Part shown: positions 8,326 through 18,282 of the stretch, piece after piece
How the letters are laid out: every line of letters starts with the position of its first letter
How positions within the stretch are numbered: the first letter of the stretch is position 1
From: Clostridiales bacterium
GTDB taxonomy: Bacteria; Bacillota; Clostridia; Peptostreptococcales; Anaerovoracaceae
DNA length: 64,000 nt
NCBI GenBank assembly: GCA_015058275.1
Contig: SVCQ01000003.1
Location: 1 to 64,000 of the forward strand
Direction: 5' to 3'
Translations under genes and position numbers: made by a program
Notes under the pieces: generated by a model
What the model was told of the DNA's origin: nothing
Databases searched by the model: none
Seen by the model: only the letters and a program-made list of their open reading frames with translations

Positions 8326-9309
8326 ATGAGCACTAAGGATACGTTCCTTGAACTGTTTGAACAAAACAGAGGTTTTTTCATATCCGGCGAAAAGATCGCC
8401 AATGATCTTTGCGTCTCCAGGACAGCCGTATGGAAGGCCGTCAAAAAACTTCAAAGAGAGGGCTACGAGATCGAAGCTGTGACCAACAGAGGCTACTGCC
8501 TCGCAAAGAACTCAGACATTCTGTCAGCCCGCGGTATTACAGGCCGTCTGACAGGCGCCGGCAAAGAACTCAGGCCTGAGGTCTTTGTTACAGTCGATTC
8601 GACCAATACCGTATGTCTTGATATGGCTGTCAAAGGCGAGAGCGAGGGATATGTCGCGGTCGCCGGTGCTCAGACCAAAGGCCGCGGACGCAGAGGCAGA
8701 TCCTTCTTCTCCCCTGCCGACACCGGTATCTACATGAGCATCCTTTTAAGACCGTCATCCTACCCGGGCACTCAGGCCCTCAGGATCACAAGCATGGCGG
8801 CAGTGGCAGTCTGCGAGGCCATAGAGTCCCTGACTGACTGCAAGGCTCTCATCAAGTGGGTCAATGATATTTATATAGACGGTCGTAAGGTCTGCGGCAT
8901 CCTGACCGAGGCTCACACGGGTAATGAAGCCGGCACTCTTGACTGCGTAGTGGTAGGCATAGGCATCAACGCATATGCTCCTAAGGGAGGCTTCCCGGAT
9001 GATCTCACAGGCAAGGCAGGCTGCGTATTTGACTCGCAGTCTTCAGACATGCGTAATCGTCTCGCTGCCGAAGTCCTGAGCCGCTTCATGGATTACTACA
9101 GATCGGATTCACAGGCCGGCTACATCGACAAGTACAGAGAGCGCTCTATTGTAGCAGACAAAGACATTGAGATAAGCGGGCACGGCGACACATGCAAAGC
9201 TCACGTGCTGGGTATAGATGATGAATTCGGTCTTATTGTCAGATACCCTGACGGCAGCGAGGAAGTCCTCAGATCAGGCGAGGTCAGCATAAGAGGCATC
9301 GAGGACTAG
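8326..9309 (+). CDS. birA: Bifunctional biotin-protein ligase / biotin repressor
   Basis: 327 aa. The N-terminal winged helix (about 1-65: SGEKIANDLCVSRTAVWKAVKKLQREGYEI) is followed by the ligase domain with the biotinyl-AMP loop GRGRRGRSFFS, KWVNDIY and GIGINAY, and a C-terminal SH3-like domain. It attaches biotin to carrier proteins of biotin-dependent carboxylases or decarboxylases, and having the HTH it can also repress biotin genes. GAAGG precedes the ATG and a terminator follows, so it is a single-gene unit. The target operators are not in this window. Confidence 0.95.
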   Translation: MSTKDTFLELFEQNRGFFISGEKIANDLCVSRTAVWKAVKKLQREGYEIEAVTNRGYCLAKNSDILSARGITGRLTGAGKELRPEVFVTVDSTNTVCLDMAVKGESEGYVAVAGAQTKGRGRRGRSFFSPADTGIYMSILLRPSSYPGTQALRITSMAAVAVCEAIESLTDCKALIKWVNDIYIDGRKVCGILTEAHTGNEAGTLDCVVVGIGINAYAPKGGFPDDLTGKAGCVFDSQSSDMRNRLAAEVLSRFMDYYRSDSQAGYIDKYRERSIVADKDIEISGHGDTCKAHVLGIDDEFGLIVRYPDGSEEVLRSGEVSIRGIED

Positions 9310-9340
9310 CGTGCCTTCACATATCACGGCAAATAAATCA

Positions 9341-9368
9341 GCGGCAAGGCCGTGCCTTGCCGCTTTTG
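9341..9368 (+). terminator. Intrinsic terminator after birA
   Basis: The stem GCGGCAAGG/CCTTGCCGC with a 5-nt loop is followed by TTTTGTG on the plus strand, 31 nt past the birA stop. It lies between convergent genes. Confidence 0.85.
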
Positions 9369-9390
9369 TGTTGCCTAATATATCAGTGCA

Positions 9391-11592
9391 TCACTCCGCC
9401 TGACTGAAGTCCTCGTTATCGAGTCTCTGGCGCTCGACCAGCTCTGCAAAGAAGCCCTTCTTTGCTATGAGCTCATCGTAATTGCCGTCCTCGATTATCC
9501 TGCCTCCGTCGAGCACAAGTATGCGGTCGCAGTGCCTGATCGTCGAAAGCCTGTGAGCTATTACGATACGGGTGCAGCCCATCGCATCAAGAGCTTCGGA
9601 CACCTGTCTCTGCGTCTTGTTGTCGAGAGCAGATGTAGCCTCATCGAACATCAGGAGTTTTGGCTTAGGCGCGATAGCTCTTGCTATCATGATACGCTGT
9701 CTCTGGCCGCCGGAGATTCCTCCCTGGCCCTCGCTTATGATGGTGTGCATGCCCATAGGCATCTCGCGTATGTCATCTGCTATGCCCGCCTTCTCGGCTG
9801 CCTCCCAGGCATCATCGAGTGTCAGTTCAGGATCAGTGATGACGATATTGCTGTATATGTCGCCCTGGAAGAGCCCGCTTGACTGCATTACGGTACCGAT
9901 ATTGCGTCTCAGTGTACCGAGATCCATGCTGTTGATGTCCTTGCCGTCGAAATAGATCGCTCCCTTTTCGGGCTTTTCGAATCCGAGCAGCAGCCTCATG
10001 ATGGTGGACTTGCCGCAGCCTGTCTTGCCTACGATGGCGACATACTCGCCGGGTTTGATCTTGAACGATATGTCTCTGACGATATACGGGGTATCATCGC
10101 TGTAGCGGAATGTCACGTGATCCATCTCGACTCCACCGGATATGGACGTGACAAGCTCCCTGCCCTCTGTTGTCTCAGGCTCTGCATTGAGGAACGGCTC
10201 TGCCATCTCAAGTATAGGCTGTATCTGCGCGGCCGACAGGGCCGTGCCTGCAAGAGTTGTGAACGCTCCCATGACCATGCCGTAGGCAGTCATGAAGGCA
10301 AAGTACGACGACTGATCAATGCCGCTCTCAACCGCGAGATAGTACAGGACTATGTTCGACACGAGAGTTATTGCCGTAGTGATGACCGGGTTGATCTTGA
10401 TGAACAGCGGCGGATTGTATGTGAGCTCCGCCTCCTGTGCATAGAGATTGAGCCATCTTGCGAACATTCTCTTCTCGGCTCCGGCCAGCTTTATCTTTTG
10501 TACGCCGGATATCATGGCGTATGACATTCCGGATTCCTTGGCGGCAACCTGCAGCTGTTTGCGGTTGACGTTGATCTGGATAAGCGTGGTGATCGTCGAG
10601 AATGCCACGGTTACGAGCATGATGACCAGCGACGGTATGACGAGCACTGCGGCAAAGTGGAATATCTGTGTCACGTACAGGAGCGATGACAGAGATGACA
10701 GCGCCGAAGTTATTACCAGACCCATCAGAATGCTGCAGAGCTGACTGACCGACATGGCGCGGCTCTTGAGCTCGCCCGGGCTGTACTGCCTGAAGAAGCT
10801 CGCCGGAAGAGACATCAGTCTCATCATCATGGCCGACTGTACGGCGACCGAGGTCTTGGTATCGAGCCGCTTGGCTACAAGCCCCTGCACGCTTGTCATC
10901 AGCTGTGAGGATATCGTCACGGCGACCATGCATACTGCAATGCCGATAAGGGCTTTTGAACTGCCGCTCATACGGACAGGCCCGGTAAGAGCCTTGGTGG
11001 CACGAGGCATGACAAGCCCTATCACCGTAATGGCAAGGGTCGCTGCGATCAGCATCACGATATCAGTCATTGTAACGCTGTGCCTCATGAAGGCGATCAG
11101 GTCCGTGATCTTGAGCTTTTTCTTAGGAAGAGGCTTGTAGAGTACAAGCGCCTTGTCGCCAAGAGCTGCTTCGTTATTGCGGCCGACCTTTATGATCTTG
11201 TCGGTCTCAGGGTCCTTGTATGTATACCCACTGATGTGGTGAGGGATGAGAGCTACGACAGTCCCGTCCTCAAGGCGTCCCAGCATCGGTCCGAAGGCAT
11301 CCTTGTACCAGCCCGGTGTGAGATCGACGGTCCTGTACATGACGCCGTGCGGACGAAGAGCATAATCGAGCTGATCCATCGGATCCGTGATCGATTCAGG
11401 CACATCCACCGGTTTGTAATGGTAGTATCTCAGCACTTCATCAATTGCGTTTTTGGTGATGATGCGTTCATCACTGAACTTCTGGGCGCTTCTCTCGCCC
11501 AGTATGACTCCGGCTATCTGGAAGAAGGAATCTTCAAGAAGCTCGTTGTCGGCATTACGCCTTTCTTCGATTTGGTTTTCAAACCAGCCCAT
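9391..11592 (-). CDS. NHLM-type peptide export ABC transporter, peptidase-less subunit
   Basis: 733 aa: an N-terminal non-catalytic domain (about 1-165), a six-helix ABC exporter membrane domain (about 170-470) and a nucleotide-binding domain with Walker A GKTGCGKST, signature ISGGQRQRI and Walker B LLMFDEATSALD. The size, the unusual N-terminal domain and pairing with a C39-peptidase ABC 14 nt upstream match the second ABC protein of NHLM (NHLP-leader) bacteriocin/RiPP export systems. It probably forms a heterodimer with the neighbour. The start is ATG with GGAGG upstream. It ends the export operon; no clear terminator is visible. Confidence 0.88.
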   Translation of the reverse strand: MGWFENQIEERRNADNELLEDSFFQIAGVILGERSAQKFSDERIITKNAIDEVLRYYHYKPVDVPESITDPMDQLDYALRPHGVMYRTVDLTPGWYKDAFGPMLGRLEDGTVVALIPHHISGYTYKDPETDKIIKVGRNNEAALGDKALVLYKPLPKKKLKITDLIAFMRHSVTMTDIVMLIAATLAITVIGLVMPRATKALTGPVRMSGSSKALIGIAVCMVAVTISSQLMTSVQGLVAKRLDTKTSVAVQSAMMMRLMSLPASFFRQYSPGELKSRAMSVSQLCSILMGLVITSALSSLSSLLYVTQIFHFAAVLVIPSLVIMLVTVAFSTITTLIQINVNRKQLQVAAKESGMSYAMISGVQKIKLAGAEKRMFARWLNLYAQEAELTYNPPLFIKINPVITTAITLVSNIVLYYLAVESGIDQSSYFAFMTAYGMVMGAFTTLAGTALSAAQIQPILEMAEPFLNAEPETTEGRELVTSISGGVEMDHVTFRYSDDTPYIVRDISFKIKPGEYVAIVGKTGCGKSTIMRLLLGFEKPEKGAIYFDGKDINSMDLGTLRRNIGTVMQSSGLFQGDIYSNIVITDPELTLDDAWEAAEKAGIADDIREMPMGMHTIISEGQGGISGGQRQRIMIARAIAPKPKLLMFDEATSALDNKTQRQVSEALDAMGCTRIVIAHRLSTIRHCDRILVLDGGRIIEDGNYDELIAKKGFFAELVERQRLDNEDFSQAE

Positions 11593-11606
11593 GACTTCCC
11601 TCCTTC

Positions 11607-13808
11607 CTATTCGTTAGAGACAAGGTCTGCATAAGCACCGCCGAGCTTCATCAGCTCTTCGTGCGTACCGCGCTCTGCGACAAGTCCGTGATCGAGCACG
11701 ATGATCTCATCGCAGTCTCTCACGGTGGAGAGTCTGTGAGCGATTACGATGCATGTGATACCTCTGTCCTTGATGGATTTGACTACTTCGTATTCGGTCC
11801 TGGCATCAAGCGCGCTCGTGGCCTCATCGAGTATGATGATGGTCGGGTCCTGTGCCAGCACACGCGCGATCTCAAGACGCTGACGCTGTCCGCCGGACAG
11901 GTCCTGGCCTCCGCTTGTCAGTTTGTGTTTGTAGCCGCCCGGAAGCTGGACTATATCGTCATGGATCTGCGCATCGCGCGCTGCCATTATCATTTCGAAA
12001 TCAAGAATGGTGTCATCCCACATCTTGATGTTGTTGGCTACAGTATCCTCAAAGAGGATGATATCCTGATCCACTACAGCGAGGGATCCGGATACGATGT
12101 CTCTCGGATACGCGCTGCGCGGTTTGCCGTCAAAGAGTATCTCGCCGCTCCACGGCTGATAAAGTCCCGAAACGAGCTTGGATATGGTGGACTTGCCGCA
12201 GCCCGAAGCACCGACAAGAGCCACCCTGTCTCCTGTCTTGAGAGACAGTGAGAAGTCTCTGATGAGAGGTTCCTCAAGGCTTGAGTATCCGAATGTCACA
12301 TTCCTGAGCTCTATATTGCCCTTAAGCTTGGTGAGAGGCATATCCTCAGCAGACTCATCCGAAAGAGCCTCGTCTTCCGGATACTCCATCACGTCCTCTA
12401 CACGCTCCATCTCTGTACGCATCTCCTGTATTGTCTGACCCGCAGTGACCATTGTCATCGCAGGAGCCATGAACGCTGTCAGGAAGCCCTGGAACATTAT
12501 GACTGAACCGAGTGTGAAGTCGCCTCTCATTACCAGCCAGACACCGAGTACGAGTACGGCTGAGCCGGCTATGCTGGTGAAGAACACCGGCAGCATTCCG
12601 AGGTACTGATCGGTACGGGCTGTCTTGACATCCTGGGCATTGACCGATGCCTGATATCCGGCCCATTTGCGGAAGAAGCCGTTCTCGGCTCCGCTGGCCT
12701 TGATGGTCTCGATCATCTCGATGCCTGTAACAGTCGAAGACTCGAGCATTCCGGCATCTCTGAGCTGTACACGTGTTATGTTGATGCGCTTATCGGATAT
12801 GATGCGCGACAGAACTATGTTGATGATAAGAGTGGATAATCCGACAGCTGTGAGCATCGGGCTCTGTTTGATCATGAGCACCAGATAGAACACCATCATG
12901 ATGGTGTTGAGCAGCATCGGTCCGAATGTCTGGACGAGTATGTTCGCAATGGATGCGTTCATCATCTGTCTGGACTGGATATCTCCCGCAAGGCGCTGGG
13001 AGAAGAACTCCATCGGCAGGCGGAGGACCTTCCACATGTATGATGAATTGCCTATGACCGCCATCTTGCCGTTGATCTTGAGCGAGTATATCGCCTGCGC
13101 CCACTCAACTATGAGCTGCATCACGGCAAATGCGACCAGGGCCATTATGAACGGATAAAGCCAGTCAGGATTCCTGCCTGTCAGGAGCCTGTCCATGAAT
13201 ATCCTCGAGTTGACCGAATTGACTATTCCGAAGAGATATGTGATCACCGTGGTGAGCATAACAAAGGCGACCGCTGCTCCGGCGCCTATCAGGCGCTTGC
13301 GGGCAAAGCGGAGTGTGCTCCTGCGCTTGCCGCTTGGCTCGAAATTCTCTCCCGGCACCGGTACTATGACGACACCGGTAAATGACTCGTCAAAGGTCTT
13401 CCAGTCGACCTTTACGGTGCCTCTGGCAGGATCGTTGATGACCGCGGTATCCCCTTTGAATCCGTCCAGCACAACGAAGTGATTCATGTCCCAGTGGATG
13501 ATGCACGGATACTGTCCGTTGTCCCTGAGAGCCTCAGGGCTCATCCTGTAAGCATTGACATCAAAGCCGTAGTTGACGGCCGCAAGATATATATTTTTGG
13601 CTTTGGAGCCGTCACGGGAAACGCCGCAGTCACGGCGCGCCTGTTCGAGCGGCACCCACTTGCTGTAATAAGCCATGACCATGCAAAGAGCAGCCGCGCC
13701 GCACTCAAGTGCTTCGAGCTGCATGACAACAGGGACCTTGGCGACCCCCTTTGTCAGTGTTGGTTTGACTTTTGTCTTAGTAGCCTTATTGTTTGCTGTA
13801 TCTGCCAT
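11607..13808 (-). CDS. NHLM-type peptidase-containing ABC transporter (C39, active)
   Basis: 733 aa. The C39 peptidase domain (about 25-150) keeps its active site: Gln and Cys in MQLEALECGAAAL, His in NHFVVLDGF and Asp in INDPARG. A transmembrane domain and NBD follow (GASGCGKST, DLSGGQRQRL, IIILDEATSALD). Such proteins cut the leader after a double glycine while exporting the peptide. The Nif11-like precursor upstream, whose leader ends in VAGG, is the obvious substrate. It starts seven bases after the adaptor gene. It is the functional counterpart of the degenerate copy near 46 kb. Confidence 0.92.
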   Translation of the reverse strand: MADTANNKATKTKVKPTLTKGVAKVPVVMQLEALECGAAALCMVMAYYSKWVPLEQARRDCGVSRDGSKAKNIYLAAVNYGFDVNAYRMSPEALRDNGQYPCIIHWDMNHFVVLDGFKGDTAVINDPARGTVKVDWKTFDESFTGVVIVPVPGENFEPSGKRRSTLRFARKRLIGAGAAVAFVMLTTVITYLFGIVNSVNSRIFMDRLLTGRNPDWLYPFIMALVAFAVMQLIVEWAQAIYSLKINGKMAVIGNSSYMWKVLRLPMEFFSQRLAGDIQSRQMMNASIANILVQTFGPMLLNTIMMVFYLVLMIKQSPMLTAVGLSTLIINIVLSRIISDKRINITRVQLRDAGMLESSTVTGIEMIETIKASGAENGFFRKWAGYQASVNAQDVKTARTDQYLGMLPVFFTSIAGSAVLVLGVWLVMRGDFTLGSVIMFQGFLTAFMAPAMTMVTAGQTIQEMRTEMERVEDVMEYPEDEALSDESAEDMPLTKLKGNIELRNVTFGYSSLEEPLIRDFSLSLKTGDRVALVGASGCGKSTISKLVSGLYQPWSGEILFDGKPRSAYPRDIVSGSLAVVDQDIILFEDTVANNIKMWDDTILDFEMIMAARDAQIHDDIVQLPGGYKHKLTSGGQDLSGGQRQRLEIARVLAQDPTIIILDEATSALDARTEYEVVKSIKDRGITCIVIAHRLSTVRDCDEIIVLDHGLVAERGTHEELMKLGGAYADLVSNE

Positions 13809-13815
13809 CGGGACC

Positions 13816-14241
13816 TCACTCTACCGCCTTGAGCAGGAATTCAACAGGTTTGGTCTCGTCTGTGACCACTATCGCATCGTACTTGCCGTCAGGCAGATCG
13901 ACTTCTGCGACGCCGGTCTCCCTGCCGTAGTCGTCCTCCGAGACCGAGGCTATCATGTATTGCTGTGAGGCTATGCGAAGCGGCATGCCCGCCTCGAGCT
14001 TACTGCCGTCACCCACTACTACCATGGCGGTGTGATCGCTGATCACGGCATTTGCAGGCGTCGTTGTCTCAAGTGTGCCTACGCACGACCATACAAAAAC
14101 GCCGGCCATCAGCACGATAATGGCGATCAGTATCACCCATATCCCCGGATTTGTCACGTGCAGATAATCCGTGAGCTGCTCGGGCGAATTTATCCTTTCG
14201 AGTGTTTTCTCTCTGAATACGGATTGTTTCTTTCCTTCCAT
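13816..14241 (-). CDS. Short HlyD-like adaptor (NHLM secretion protein)
   Basis: 141 aa from the MEGKKQSVFREKTLERI start. The ORF track begins at an upstream GTG with no ribosome site, whereas AGAGGGAAG precedes this ATG. FREKTLERINSPEQLTDYLHV before a single transmembrane segment (IWVILIAIIVLMAGVFVW) is typical of NHLM secretion/adaptor proteins. The outer part is only about 85 residues and lacks the long coiled-coil hairpin of full HlyD proteins, which suits a cell with one membrane but is still at the short end for the family. It would dock on the two ABC exporters encoded just downstream. Confidence 0.75.
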   Translation of the reverse strand: MEGKKQSVFREKTLERINSPEQLTDYLHVTNPGIWVILIAIIVLMAGVFVWSCVGTLETTTPANAVISDHTAMVVVGDGSKLEAGMPLRIASQQYMIASVSEDDYGRETGVAEVDLPDGKYDAIVVTDETKPVEFLLKAVE

Positions 14242-14294
14242 ATCGCTTAATCTTCCCTCTGTCATGAAGTTATAGTTCCATTTCACTAATTATA

Positions 14295-14327
14295 CAAAAA
14301 ACGGATGACTTTTTAACAGTCATCCGC
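14295..14327 (-). terminator. Terminator between the precursor and exporter genes
   Basis: Minus-strand stem CGGATGACT/AGTCATCCG with a 7-nt loop, followed by TTTTTTG. It lies inside the export locus, so it probably lets precursor mRNA be made in excess over exporter mRNA. A TATAAT at 14289-14294 directly after it could start the exporter transcript. Confidence 0.9.
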
Positions 14328-14371
14328 CTTAATTACTTCATTATCTTAATGATTTTGTATACCTGACAGGT

Positions 14372-14899
14372 TTACATAAACTTCGGCCCCTTGTTCCCCC
14401 ACTGTATGGCCAGATTGTCGTCACCGTCACTGAGAGGATGCTCTTCCTTTTTGCCGAGCATATTTATAAGATCATATTTGGCCTGACCTATAGCGCCCAG
14501 CACTTCTTTGTTGCAGATGCCGCTCAGGATCGACGGGCTGGCGTCATAGGCTATAACGGCTATACCGCCTGCCACATCCTCTAGTTCATCAAGGTCAAGC
14601 AGCTCCATATTTGCTTTGTCTGCAGGCTTTACAGTTCTGAATGCATAGCCCAGCCCCTCGACTTCTTCGGCTGTGAGCTCCGCTCCGTGAGCGGCGAACC
14701 ACTCGCGCGCTGCCTCAGATGTCTCGATATCTGCAAGCTCTCTGACGAGTTCCCTGTCCGAAAATATCTCCTTAAGCCTGTCTGTCTTGTTACTCATCTC
14801 AAGTTCCTCTCTATTGATAATAACTCTCAATAACTCCTTGTGTCTTTCATTGGGGAATTTTGTCTCCCTAATGAGCTTTTCAATTCTGTCTTCGTTCAT
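14372..14899 (-). CDS. Nif11/NHLP-type precursor peptide with VAGG leader
   Basis: 175 aa from MNEDRIEKLIRETKF (GGAG 8-9 nt upstream); the ORF track's further 18 residues have no support. A second in-frame start, MSNKTDRLKEIFSD at 14797, has an equally good AGAGAGGA site and would give 141 aa. The stretch from this Met to ELLDLDELEDVAGG resembles a Nif11-type leader ending in a double-Gly cleavage site. The remaining 63 residues (IAVIAYDASPSILSG to the C-terminus, a single Cys) would be the exported core. It lies between the sigma factor and the exporter genes. No modification enzyme is encoded nearby, so the product may be unmodified. Confidence 0.78.
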   Translation of the reverse strand: MNEDRIEKLIRETKFPNERHKELLRVIINREELEMSNKTDRLKEIFSDRELVRELADIETSEAAREWFAAHGAELTAEEVEGLGYAFRTVKPADKANMELLDLDELEDVAGGIAVIAYDASPSILSGICNKEVLGAIGQAKYDLINMLGKKEEHPLSDGDDNLAIQWGNKGPKFM

Positions 14900-14977
14900 T
14901 GTCGCGTCTCCGTTCCGTGCCTGTTTACGCCCTTCTGTATCTTGTACAAACAAGTCATGCCTTTTGAGACATGTTTT

Positions 14978-15490
14978 TTAATAAGCATCGCCTATCAGAT
15001 CGCGGCATTTGGCCAAAAGTCTCTGATACCTCTTGTTGACGGCCTTGGCGCTGATACCGATCAGATTGGCGACCTCGGAATCCTTGAGGTCCATCACGAA
15101 ACGCATGTTGAGGAACTCTCTCTCCTCCTCTGTGAGTCTGGAGTACAGCTCCGTGATAAGGTGCCTGTCCTCTGCGTCCCGTGAAGTCTCTCCTGTGTCT
15201 GCCGGCTCGTAGTACTCAGGCATCTCGGCACGCTTTTTGTAAGAAGCTGACCTGACCACATTGATGGCCTGGTTGTGAGCTATGCGCGACAGCCATGTCG
15301 CGATCGAAGCCTTGCCGGGATCATAACTGTCGTAGTGCTTTAATGCCAGCAAAAATGTCTCGGATACTACGTCCTCGGCCATCTCCCTGTCCAGAAGTAT
15401 GGTGTAGGTGTATTTGAAGATCCTGTCATAGTACTGTTCGTATACCTCGCCGAAGTCCGGCTTCGACGGGAACTGTATCAAATTGCTCAT
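14978..15490 (-). CDS. ECF-type sigma-70 family RNA polymerase sigma factor
   Basis: 170 aa. Region 2 (about 12-80) includes FKYTYTILLDREMAEDVVSETFLLAL and WLSRIAHNQAINVVR. Region 4 (about 110-165) includes LTEEEREFLNMRFVMDLKDSEVANLIGISAKAVNKRYQRLLAKCR. No anti-sigma factor with a membrane segment is adjacent. It is first in line for the precursor and exporter genes and probably drives them. The short N-terminal peptide of the downstream ORF (MNEDRIEKLIRETKF) might be a regulator; that is speculation from position. Confidence 0.93.
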   Translation of the reverse strand: MSNLIQFPSKPDFGEVYEQYYDRIFKYTYTILLDREMAEDVVSETFLLALKHYDSYDPGKASIATWLSRIAHNQAINVVRSASYKKRAEMPEYYEPADTGETSRDAEDRHLITELYSRLTEEEREFLNMRFVMDLKDSEVANLIGISAKAVNKRYQRLLAKCRDLIGDAY

Positions 15491-15557
15491 AATGACCTCT
15501 GTTAAATAATGCTCTGTTCCGATGATAACACAATCGAAGTCATTTTTGTTTGAGTTT

Positions 15558-18161
15558 TTAACTCTCTTCTGATCTGTAGATCAAGCCCGCGCCGTCGCTG
15601 TCGCATATGAGCTTCTGTCCGTCGAGTATAGTGCCTCTTATGATGCCCTCGGCGACTTCGGTCTCTACGTTCTTTTGCAGGTACCTCTTGATAGGTCTTG
15701 CGCCGTAGTGAGGATCGTAGGCCTCATCGGCTATATAATCAAGAGCGGCGTCAGTCAGCTCGAGGTCGATATCTCTGTCCCTGAGCCTGCTGCGTATATC
15801 CGCTATGGACAGCTCGATTATGCCCTTGATCTGATCCTTGGTGAGCGGACTGAACAGGATGATATCGTCTATCCTGTTGAGGAACTCCGGTCTGAAGCTC
15901 TGTCTCAGCTGGGACAGTACATTCTCCTTGACATCATCGGCGATGGTGCCGTCATCTGTCATGTTGTCGATGAGCTCCATGCTGCCGATATTGGATGTCA
16001 TGATGACTATGGTGTTCTTGAAGTCGACCGTCCTGCCCTGGTTGTCGGTCAGGCGTCCGTCGTCAAGAAGCTGAAGCAGGATGTTGAATACATCCGGATG
16101 AGCCTTTTCGATCTCGTCGAAGAGGATCACGCTGTAAGGCTTGCGCCTGACAGCCTCTGTCAGCTGTCCGCCCTCATCGTATCCGACATACCCCGGAGGC
16201 GCTCCTACCAGTCTCGAGACTGAGTGCTTCTCCATATACTCGGACATGTCTATCCTGATCATGTTTCGTTCTGTATCAAAGAGGGATTCAGACAGCGCCT
16301 TGGCGAGCTCTGTCTTGCCCACTCCGGTAGGTCCGAGGAAGATGAACGAACCGATAGGTCTGTTCTCGTCCTTAAGTCCGGCCCTGGCTCTCAGTATGGC
16401 CTCGGATACGGCCTTGACGCCCTCCTCCTGGCCTATGACTCTTTTGTGGAGTATATCAGGCAGCCTCAGGAGCTTGTCGCGCTCGGTCTCAACCAGCTTG
16501 CTCACAGGGATGCCCGTCCAGCCGGATACCACCTCGGCGATCTCCTCCTCGGTCACCCTTGCGGTGAGCATCCTCTTCTCTTCATTTGCGGCCGCTATCT
16601 CTTCTCTTTCGTTAAGCTCCTTTTCGAGACCCGGTATTATACCGTTCCCGAGTTCGGACATCTTTTCAAAATCTCTGATACGCTCCGCCGCATTGTATTC
16701 ACGTCTGGCCTCGTCAAGCCTATCCCTTAATTCCTGTACATCACTGATGATCTTCTTTTCGTTCTCCCACTGCGCGTTCAGATTAGTGAACTGCTCGTTG
16801 AGCTCGGCAAGATCCTTTTCAAGAGCCTCAAGTCTCGCCTTTGACGCCTTGTCGTCCTCATCGGCGAGCGAGCGCTTTTCCATTTCAAGCCGGGTCATCT
16901 TGCGTTCGATCTCATCCAGCTCCTCCGGTTTGCTGTCGATCTCGGTGCGCACGCGTGCCGCAGCCTCATCCATCAGGTCGATAGCCTTATCAGGCAGGAA
17001 TCTGTCGCTTATGTACTTGTCGGAAAGCACCGCGCAGGCTACAAGCGCGTTGTCCGTGATGGTGATACCCTGGTGATGGTTTTCGTACTTCTCCTTGAGT
17101 CCGCGGAGGATGGCAATGGTGTCCTCGACATTCGGCTGATCGACCATTACCTTCTGGAACCTCCTCTCAAGAGCGGCGTCCTTTTCGATATACAGTCTGT
17201 ATTCGTCAAGTGTCGTCGCGCCTATGCAATGCAGCTCGCCCCTCGCCAGCTTCGGCTTTAGGAGATTGCCCGCATCCATCGACCCCTCGGTCCTGCCGGC
17301 TCCCACTATATTGTGTATCTCATCGATAAACATGATGATGCGCCCGTCGGACTTCTCGACTTCGTTGAGCACGGCCTTGAGCCTCTCCTCGAATTCGCCC
17401 CTGTATTTGGCGCCCGCTATGAGAGCACCCATATCCAGGGCGTATATGGTCTTGTCCTTGAGTCCCTCGGGCACGTCCCCGTCGAGTATCCTCTGTGCCA
17501 GGCCCTCCACCACCGCGGTCTTGCCGACACCCGGCTCTCCTATGAGGACAGGATTGTTTTTGGTCCTGCGGGACAGTATCTGTATGAGGTGCCTGATCTC
17601 GGAGTCTCTTCCGATCACGGGATCCAGCTTGCCGGCCTCTGCCATCTCCACAAGGTCTCTGCCATACTTTGCAAGGGCATCATAATTGCCCTCAGGGTCC
17701 GGACTGGTATTCCTCTGATTGCCTCTCACCTTTATCAGCTCCTCGAGGAATTTTTCCTTTGTAATGCCGTATCTGATAAAGATCCTCTGGCTCGGTGTGC
17801 CCCTTTCGTCGAGAAGAGCCAGATATACTGAATCTACGCCGACGTATTCGTCTCTGAACTGGTTCACGGCGATATTCTCGGCATTCATCAGGATCTTTGA
17901 GAACCTGGCTGAGATGCCCGGCTGAGCGTTGCTGCCGGATACCTTTGAGAGCTTGCCTACCTCAGTCTGTACGTCTCTTGTGACTGCTATGATGTTGACC
18001 CCCATGGACTGAAGCAGCTTTGGGATCAGTCCGTCCTCCTGTTTGAGCAGCGCGAGATGGATGTGCTCGCCGTCGATGGTAGGATTGCCTTCGACTATGG
18101 CGAGGTTCTGCGCATCCATTACCGCCTGCTGCGCGTTCTGTGTGAATTTTTCGATGTTCAT
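15558..18161 (-). CDS. clpB: ATP-dependent disaggregase ClpB
   Basis: 867 aa, full length for ClpB. N-domain about 1-150; first AAA+ with [13 protein letters not shown] and Walker [16 protein letters not shown]; a long coiled-coil middle domain (about 410-520), which separates ClpB from ClpA/C; second AAA+ with [14 protein letters not shown]; and a C-terminal D2-small domain. It works with DnaK to rescue aggregated proteins. A CIRCE element and a sigma-A promoter lie upstream, so HrcA control is expected. AAAGGAG stands five bases before the ATG. Confidence 0.97.
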   Translation of the reverse strand: MNIEKFTQNAQQAVMDAQNLAIVEGNPTIDGEHIHLALLKQEDGLIPKLLQSMGVNIIAVTRDVQTEVGKLSKVSGSNAQPGISARFSKILMNAENIAVNQFRDEYVGVDSVYLALLDERGTPSQRIFIRYGITKEKFLEELIKVRGNQRNTSPDPEGNYDALAKYGRDLVEMAEAGKLDPVIGRDSEIRHLIQILSRRTKNNPVLIGEPGVGKTAVVEGLAQRILDGDVPEGLKDKTIYALDMGALIAGAKYRGEFEERLKAVLNEVEKSDGRIIMFIDEIHNIVGAGRTEGSMDAGNLLKPKLARGELHCIGATTLDEYRLYIEKDAALERRFQKVMVDQPNVEDTIAILRGLKEKYENHHQGITITDNALVACAVLSDKYISDRFLPDKAIDLMDEAAARVRTEIDSKPEELDEIERKMTRLEMEKRSLADEDDKASKARLEALEKDLAELNEQFTNLNAQWENEKKIISDVQELRDRLDEARREYNAAERIRDFEKMSELGNGIIPGLEKELNEREEIAAANEEKRMLTARVTEEEIAEVVSGWTGIPVSKLVETERDKLLRLPDILHKRVIGQEEGVKAVSEAILRARAGLKDENRPIGSFIFLGPTGVGKTELAKALSESLFDTERNMIRIDMSEYMEKHSVSRLVGAPPGYVGYDEGGQLTEAVRRKPYSVILFDEIEKAHPDVFNILLQLLDDGRLTDNQGRTVDFKNTIVIMTSNIGSMELIDNMTDDGTIADDVKENVLSQLRQSFRPEFLNRIDDIILFSPLTKDQIKGIIELSIADIRSRLRDRDIDLELTDAALDYIADEAYDPHYGARPIKRYLQKNVETEVAEGIIRGTILDGQKLICDSDGAGLIYRSEES

Positions 18162-18246
18162 TTAGGCTCCTTTCGCCGCGTACAGTCGCGGCTTTGTATA
18201 TATGTATTGCGTTCAAAAACGCGTCTTTAACGATTTTGCTGATTAG

Positions 18247-18275
18247 ATAATAGTACAATTTCCAAGGCTTGTAAA
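18247..18275 (-). promoter_or_regulatory. Sigma-A promoter of clpB
   Basis: TTTACA (18270-18275), 17 bp, TATTAT (18247-18252) on the minus strand. The implied leader is about 80 nt and contains a small GCGTT/AACGC hairpin. The CIRCE palindrome begins 7 bp upstream of the -35 box. Confidence 0.75.
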
Positions 18276-18282
18276 GACTTTT

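Noticed and set aside
14284-14294. Leaderless start of the HlyD-like gene at the GTG
   Set aside because: The TATAAT is only two bases from the GTG, too close for a start there; the ATG at 14241 has a ribosome site.
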